DNA from: an uncultured Actinomycetes bacterium
Lineage (GTDB): Bacteria > Actinomycetota > Acidimicrobiia > Acidimicrobiales > Acidimicrobilacustridaceae
Assembly (NCBI GenBank): GCA_945957335.1
Contig: CAMFLJ010000229.1
Span: 1-6,262 of the forward strand
DNA length: 6,262 nucleotides
Direction of reading: 5' to 3'
Part shown: piece after piece, positions 1 through 6,262 of the stretch
Numbering within the stretch: position 1 is the first letter of the stretch
Layout: every line of letters starts with the position of its first letter
Program-made: the position numbers and the translations under genes
Notes under the pieces: generated by a model
Told to the model about the DNA's origin: nothing
Seen by the model: the letters and a program-made list of their open reading frames with translations, nothing else
Database searches by the model: none

Positions 1-204
1 CGCGCCCACCATCAGCACGCCGATGGTGAGCACGACCAGCACCGCGGGTGCGACGAGGCGACCGGCACGGCGGCCGATGCGCAGGCCCGACCGGCGCGGT
101 TCGGGCGCCGCCGCGTACCGGCCCCGACCGCCCTTCGCCGCGGCGCGGCGAGGGCGGGGCTCGGCGGCGTCTGGCGCCTGCGACCGGTCGGACCGTCGAC
201 CCAT
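1..204 (-). CDS. FtsB/DivIC-type septum formation initiator, N-terminal part (runs off window)
   Basis: Probable small bitopic cell-division protein of the FtsB/DivIC family, which in other bacteria joins the FtsQ/DivIB-FtsL complex at the septum. Only the first 68 residues lie in the window. It opens with ATG at 204-202, followed by a strongly basic, Arg/Ala/Pro-rich cytoplasmic segment (about residues 1-49). A hydrophobic stretch then starts near residue 50 (LVAPAVLVVLTIGVLMV) and fits a single transmembrane helix. The coiled coil and extracellular domain expected next are outside the window, so the family cannot be confirmed from its own core. The assignment rests on this topology and on the position directly after eno, where actinobacteria usually carry a DivIC/FtsB-like gene. 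The start lies 2 bases after the eno stop with no visible Shine-Dalgarno, which suggests translational coupling to eno. Another small membrane protein is possible. Confidence 0.75.
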   Translation of the reverse strand, partial: MGRRSDRSQAPDAAEPRPRRAAAKGGRGRYAAAPEPRRSGLRIGRRAGRLVAPAVLVVLTIGVLMVGA

Positions 205-206
205 GC

Positions 207-1490
<1,284 letters not shown>

Positions 1491-1501
1491 GACTGCGGGG
1501 G

Positions 1502-1507
1502 CTCCTC
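1502..1507 (-). promoter_or_regulatory. Ribosome binding site of eno
   Basis: GAGGAG on the minus strand, 11 bases upstream of the ATG at 1490-1488. It complements the 16S anti-Shine-Dalgarno and decides the eno start, because the reading frame remains open for another 144 codons upstream. It is the clearest Shine-Dalgarno in the window; the spacing is slightly long. Confidence 0.7.
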
Positions 1508-1590
1508 GACGTCGGGGGCTTGGCTGAGAATGCTCCCACGCCGCGCGCGCGTGGTGGCGCATGCCGCGCGGGGACCCGCCGATGCTTGTC

Positions 1591-1609
1591 GGTGCGGCCC
1601 CCCGGCACC
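1591..1609. repeat. Second small hairpin in the mazG-eno gap
   Basis: GGTGC (1591-1595) pairs with GCACC (1605-1609). The stem extends by GG (1596-1597) with CC (1602-1603) past a single bulged G at 1604, leaving a CCCC loop. It lies 12 bases from the longer inverted repeat, so the mazG transcript would carry two hairpins in tandem. Short stems arise easily at this GC content, so it may be chance. Confidence 0.35.
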
Positions 1610-1621
1610 AGTCGACTCCTG

Positions 1622-1671
1622 GTTCTGGCATGCGTTCTGCACCCCTACGGGTGCACAACGCATGCCAGAAC
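1622..1671 (-). terminator. Long inverted repeat after mazG: possible terminator or dispersed repeat
   Basis: Two 23-base arms, 1622-1644 and 1649-1671, are reverse complements except for one C-C mismatch (1637 against 1656), with a 4-base loop at 1645-1648. As RNA this gives a very stable 22-pair hairpin. It begins 33 bases after the mazG stop and lies about 130 bases upstream of eno, so ending the mazG transcript is the simplest role. No T-tract follows it on either strand, so it is not a classical intrinsic terminator. U-less hairpins have been proposed as terminators in GC-rich actinobacteria, but this is debated. The near-perfect symmetry could equally mark a dispersed palindromic (REP-like) element or a regulator site. 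The inverted repeat itself is certain; its role is not. Confidence 0.5.
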
Positions 1672-1704
1672 GGGAGAGGGAGCGGGAGGGCGCGAGCTGG
1701 TGGG

Positions 1705-3075
1705 TCAGGTGTCGGCGGCGAGCTCGGCGGCGCGGACGGTGTCGCGGTAGCGCACCGCGGCGGCGCGCAGGGCGGTCTCCGGATCGACGCCGGCGAGGCG
1801 GGCCTGGTCGACGATGGCGAAGAGCAGCGCGCCGACGGTGTCGTCGTCGGTGGCCTGGTGGGCCGCGGCGAGGGCCTGGTCGGGCAGCGGCGCCCGGGCC
1901 ACGGCGGCGACGTCGAGCCCACCGTCGGCGAGGCTGGCCGCCTTCTTCTGCACCTTCAAGGCGTAGAGCAGGGCGGGGATGGCGTCGGGCACCCCGTCGA
2001 ACACGCTCTCGCGGCCCTTCTCGGCCTTCTTGATCTGCTCCCAGTTGGCCACCACCGCGTCGGCGTCGTGGGCCTCGACGTCGCCGAAGACGTGCGGGTG
2101 GCGCGACACGAGCTTGTCGTGCACGGTCGTGGCCACGTCGGCCACCGTGAACTGGCCGGCCTCGGCGGCGAGGCGGGCGTGGAAGAGCACCTGGAACAGC
2201 AGGTCGCCGAGCTCCTCCTCGAGGTGCTCGTAGCCCTCGCCGGTGTCGAGGTCGAGGTGGTCGATGGCCTCGAGCACCTCGTAGGCCTCCTCCAGGAGGT
2301 GGCGCCGCAGCGACTCGTGGGTCTGCTCCTGGTCCCAGGGGCACTCGTCGCGCAGCACCGCCACCAGCTCGACGAAGCGGGCGAGTTCGCGGGCGACGGG
2401 GGCGGCCAGCTCCGGCAGGTACACGGAGGTGAGGTGGTCGGCCTCGACGCGGTCGAGCTCGGCCCAGGGCACCCGCTCGACGCGCTCGTCGGGCAGCCCG
2501 AGGCGTTGGAGCACCACGACCTCGGCGTCGTCGGCGATGGCCGGCTCGGGGCCGCCGTCGAGCACCAGCTTCACGTCGGAGAGCACGTGGGCGCTGTCGC
2601 ACTGGGCGACGAGCAGCGGGCCGCGCTCCCCCGCCGCCTCGACCGCGAACCGGTGGCCGTCGACGACGCGGACGCCCACCGACACGGGGTCGACGCCGAG
2701 GCGCACCCAGGCCAGGTCGAGGAACGACAGCGCCGGCAGCACCTCGACCTCGACGCGGTCGTCGGCGAGCAGCAGCTCGACGGTGTGCTCGGCCACGAGC
2801 GGCGAGCCGGGCACGGCGTAGAGCACGTCGCCCGACTCGGTGGCGGCGGCGACCAGCTGCTCGACGATCGCCGGGTAGACGTCGTCGATCGAGCCGGACG
2901 ACTCGTAGACGTCGTCGAAGGTCTCGGCGCCGGCCACCGCCTCGGCCGCCGGGTGGCGACGGGTGCGCAGGAACCGGGGACGGTCGGCCGCCAGCGCCTC
3001 GAGCGTGCCCGCGGTGAGCAGGTCGACGCCGCCGGGGCCGAGGCCCACGACGGTGACGCGGGGTCGGCCGGCCAC
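1705..3075 (-). CDS. mazG: Tetrapyrrole methylase-MazG fusion, nucleoside triphosphate pyrophosphohydrolase
   Basis: A 456-residue cytoplasmic protein resembling Bacillus YabN. Residues 1 to about 225 are a tetrapyrrole-methylase-like (SAM-binding) domain, with VTVVGLGPGGVDLL (7-20) and GDVLYAVPGSPLVAEHTVELL (82-102). Residues about 233-350 are a MazG domain, opening with CPWDQEQTHESLRRHLLEEAYE. Its metal-binding EExxE is Glu262, Glu263 and Glu266, and its ExxD is Glu288 and Asp291 (EELGDLLFQVLFHA); RHPHVFGD and WEQIKKAEK follow. MazG hydrolyses NTPs to NMP and pyrophosphate, clearing non-canonical nucleotides. A second MazG-like segment (about 360-456, from VPDAIPALLYALKVQKKA) looks degenerate: the position matching ExxD reads TVGA before LLFA. 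The start is GTG at 3075, the only candidate before an in-frame stop at 3087-3085 (the parvulin stop). No Shine-Dalgarno is visible, so coupling to the preceding gene is likely. The function of the N-terminal domain is unknown from sequence. Confidence 0.95.
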   Translation of the reverse strand: MAGRPRVTVVGLGPGGVDLLTAGTLEALAADRPRFLRTRRHPAAEAVAGAETFDDVYESSGSIDDVYPAIVEQLVAAATESGDVLYAVPGSPLVAEHTVELLLADDRVEVEVLPALSFLDLAWVRLGVDPVSVGVRVVDGHRFAVEAAGERGPLLVAQCDSAHVLSDVKLVLDGGPEPAIADDAEVVVLQRLGLPDERVERVPWAELDRVEADHLTSVYLPELAAPVARELARFVELVAVLRDECPWDQEQTHESLRRHLLEEAYEVLEAIDHLDLDTGEGYEHLEEELGDLLFQVLFHARLAAEAGQFTVADVATTVHDKLVSRHPHVFGDVEAHDADAVVANWEQIKKAEKGRESVFDGVPDAIPALLYALKVQKKAASLADGGLDVAAVARAPLPDQALAAAHQATDDDTVGALLFAIVDQARLAGVDPETALRAAAVRYRDTVRAAELAADT

Positions 3076-3084
3076 GACGGGGGG

Positions 3085-4206
3085 CTACTGCCCGGAGGTG
3101 CCGGAGCCGAGGAGCGAGTCGACGGCCAGGGTGGTCGACGGCTGGGACGGGCCGGCCGGCGTGGTGATCTGGCCCTTGGCCTGGTCGAAGTCGCCGTAGC
3201 GCCCGTCGACGGTGACGCCGACCTCACGGGCGAGGCGGGCCAGCTCGGCCTGCACCAGCAGCTGGGGGTTCTCCTGGACCTGGGCGAGGAGCTGGTCCTT
3301 GACGTCCTCGAAGGTCAGGGTGCCGCGGGCCCGCACGAGGATGAGGTGGTAGCCGTAGATGGTCTTGACCGGCTGGCCGATCTGGCCGATGGGCTGGTTC
3401 CACACGGCGTCGTCGAACTCGGAGACGTAGGTGCCGACCGGGGCGCACCCGAGGTCGCCGCCCTTGGGGGCGCTGCCGGTGTCCTCGGAGTTGGCCGCCG
3501 CAGCGGTGGCGAAGTTCTGGACGGTGAGGCCGTTCTGCACCTGCTGCACCTTGGCGAGGGCGGCGGCGTAGTCGGCGTCGGAGGGCGTGGTCTTGCCGTC
3601 GGGCTTGCCGGCGAGGATCAGGATGTGGCTGGCGCACGCCTGCGGGGTGGCGTAGGTGTCGCCGCTGGCGTCGAAGAGCCGGCGGAGCGCCTCGTCGGAG
3701 GTGGCGTCCTTCTCGAGGGCCGTCGACAGCACCGTCTGGGCGGCGACGCCCTCGACGAGCACCTGCTGGTAGCTCTCGCTGAGGTTGCCGAAGACCGACT
3801 GGCCCGACGAGGTCGAGTAGTTCTGCTCGAGGGTCTGGCGGGCGCTGTCGAGGTCGGTCTGGGTGACCTCGAGGCCGCGCTGGTCGACCGCGATCTTGGC
3901 CAGCTGCAGGCTCATCTGGTCGTTCAGGAACTGGGCGGTGAACGCCGTCGACCACTGGCCCACCGACGATCCGTCGGAGCTGCCCCGCAGCTGCTGGTTG
4001 GCCTGGGCCTCGCTGGTGGCCTGGGAGTAGACGTCGTAGAAGCTCTTCAGCTGGTCCTGGAGGTCCGTGTTGGACAGCTGCCACTGGCCGACCTGGAGGG
4101 CGACGGGGTTGGCGCTCGAGCAGGAGGACCCCACGAGGGCCAGGGCGAGGACCAGGCCGAGCAGGGCGATCGGGGCGGAACGAAGCGTCTTCACAAGGCC
4201 GCTCAC
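3085..4206 (-). CDS. SurA/PrsA-like parvulin peptidyl-prolyl isomerase, predicted lipoprotein
   Basis: Predicted extracytoplasmic chaperone/prolyl isomerase of 373 residues. Residues 1-28 form a signal peptide (Lys/Arg near the start, then an Ala/Leu-rich core) ending at VGSS-Cys29, a probable lipidation site, although Gly at -3 is atypical for a lipobox. Residues about 30-185 form a Gln/Ser-rich helical region like the SurA N-terminal domain. Residues about 188-295 are a PpiC-type rotamase: ASHILIL with His194, a spacer rich in Ala, then SEDTGSAPKGGDLG, EFDDAVW, and PVKTIYGYHLILV with His287. A helix and a Ser/Thr/Pro/Gly-rich tail follow, ending in TAG. GTG at 4206 is chosen because AAGGGG lies 11 bases upstream. 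GTG at 4194 (four residues shorter) is an equally good signal-peptide start. The gene follows mfd after 53 bases and precedes mazG by 9 bases. Cys191 and Cys254 are notable. The family is secure; the substrate is unknown. Confidence 0.93.
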   Translation of the reverse strand: MSGLVKTLRSAPIALLGLVLALALVGSSCSSANPVALQVGQWQLSNTDLQDQLKSFYDVYSQATSEAQANQQLRGSSDGSSVGQWSTAFTAQFLNDQMSLQLAKIAVDQRGLEVTQTDLDSARQTLEQNYSTSSGQSVFGNLSESYQQVLVEGVAAQTVLSTALEKDATSDEALRRLFDASGDTYATPQACASHILILAGKPDGKTTPSDADYAAALAKVQQVQNGLTVQNFATAAAANSEDTGSAPKGGDLGCAPVGTYVSEFDDAVWNQPIGQIGQPVKTIYGYHLILVRARGTLTFEDVKDQLLAQVQENPQLLVQAELARLAREVGVTVDGRYGDFDQAKGQITTPAGPSQPSTTLAVDSLLGSGTSGQ

Positions 4207-4259
4207 ACTAGCCAGTACCCCTTGGGCCGGACAGTTCACGCAGCCCCGCAGGGCCGGGG

Positions 4260-6262
<2,003 letters not shown>

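Larger units (their letters stand above)
1491..1704. other. Non-coding gap between mazG and eno
   Basis: This 214-base stretch is the only sizeable region without a gene. Reading in the direction of transcription (minus strand), it contains a pyrimidine-rich stretch after the mazG stop, then a 23-bp inverted repeat (1671-1622), a smaller hairpin (1609-1591), a very GC-rich segment with alternating CG, and the eno ribosome binding site. I found no convincing -35/-10 pair. CATTCT near 1533-1528 could be a -10 hexamer but lacks a partner. The open frames that cross the gap translate to low-complexity Arg/Pro/Ala-rich sequence and are not supported as genes. It most likely holds the end of the mazG transcript and the eno promoter and leader. 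Confidence 0.6.

Noticed and set aside
1536..1554. CCACGC/GCGTGG stem in the eno leader
   Set aside because: It is only 6 bp around an alternating CG run. Such stems are frequent in this composition, and there is no sign of a riboswitch or attenuator.
1491..1922. A 144-codon upstream extension of the eno frame
   Set aside because: The extension runs through the hairpin region and into mazG, is Pro/Arg/Ala-rich, and lacks family similarity. The true enolase N terminus and its ribosome binding site are at 1490-1507.
4199..4239. A promoter for the parvulin gene using TAGTGT (4210-4205) as -10
   Set aside because: It overlaps the preferred GTG start, no -35 element is found at 16-19 bases, and the hexamer is a weak match. 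It would only make sense with the alternative start at 4194 and a near-leaderless transcript.
4244..4259. CCCCG/CGGGG 5-bp stem just after the mfd stop as a terminator
   Set aside because: The stem is short, has no T-tract, and is expected by chance at this GC content. The 53-base gap is compatible with co-transcription of mfd and the parvulin gene.

Overview
The window is a very GC-rich stretch with all supported genes on the minus strand. In transcription order (high to low coordinate) they are: mfd (5' end beyond the window), a SurA/PrsA-like parvulin lipoprotein, a tetrapyrrole-methylase/MazG fusion, eno, and the start of an FtsB/DivIC-type septum protein that runs off the low-coordinate edge. 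The order mfd - mazG - lipoprotein or chaperone - eno - FtsB/DivIC resembles the conserved actinobacterial neighbourhood known from mycobacteria (mfd, mazG, lpqU, eno, DivIC-like gene). GC content, GTG starts and this synteny point to an actinobacterium. A deep-branching class such as Acidimicrobiia is my guess, because a parvulin lipoprotein sits between mfd and a YabN-like MazG. That placement is inference, not shown by the sequence.

Layout. 6262-4260: C-terminal two thirds of Mfd, with RNA-polymerase interaction domain, helicase motor and C-terminal TRCF domain. 4259-4207: a 53-base gap with no convincing terminator. 4206-3085: secreted peptidyl-prolyl isomerase lipoprotein. It is followed after only 9 bases, and in the same reading frame, by mazG (3075-1705). 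1704-1491: the only sizeable non-coding stretch, holding a near-perfect 23-bp inverted repeat, a second smaller hairpin, and the eno ribosome binding site. 1490-207: enolase, complete with all catalytic residues. Two bases later the septum gene begins (204 to beyond 1).

Functionally this is a housekeeping cluster: transcription-coupled repair (Mfd), folding of exported proteins (parvulin), NTP-pool cleaning (MazG), glycolysis (Eno) and cell division (FtsB/DivIC). The tight spacing suggests two transcription blocks, mfd/parvulin/mazG and eno/septum gene, separated by the hairpin region. I see no mobile element, CRISPR array, tRNA, rRNA or defence system, and nothing that amounts to a clearly new system. 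The points most worth a second look are the inverted repeat before eno, the paired cysteines in the parvulin domain, and the degenerate second MazG domain.
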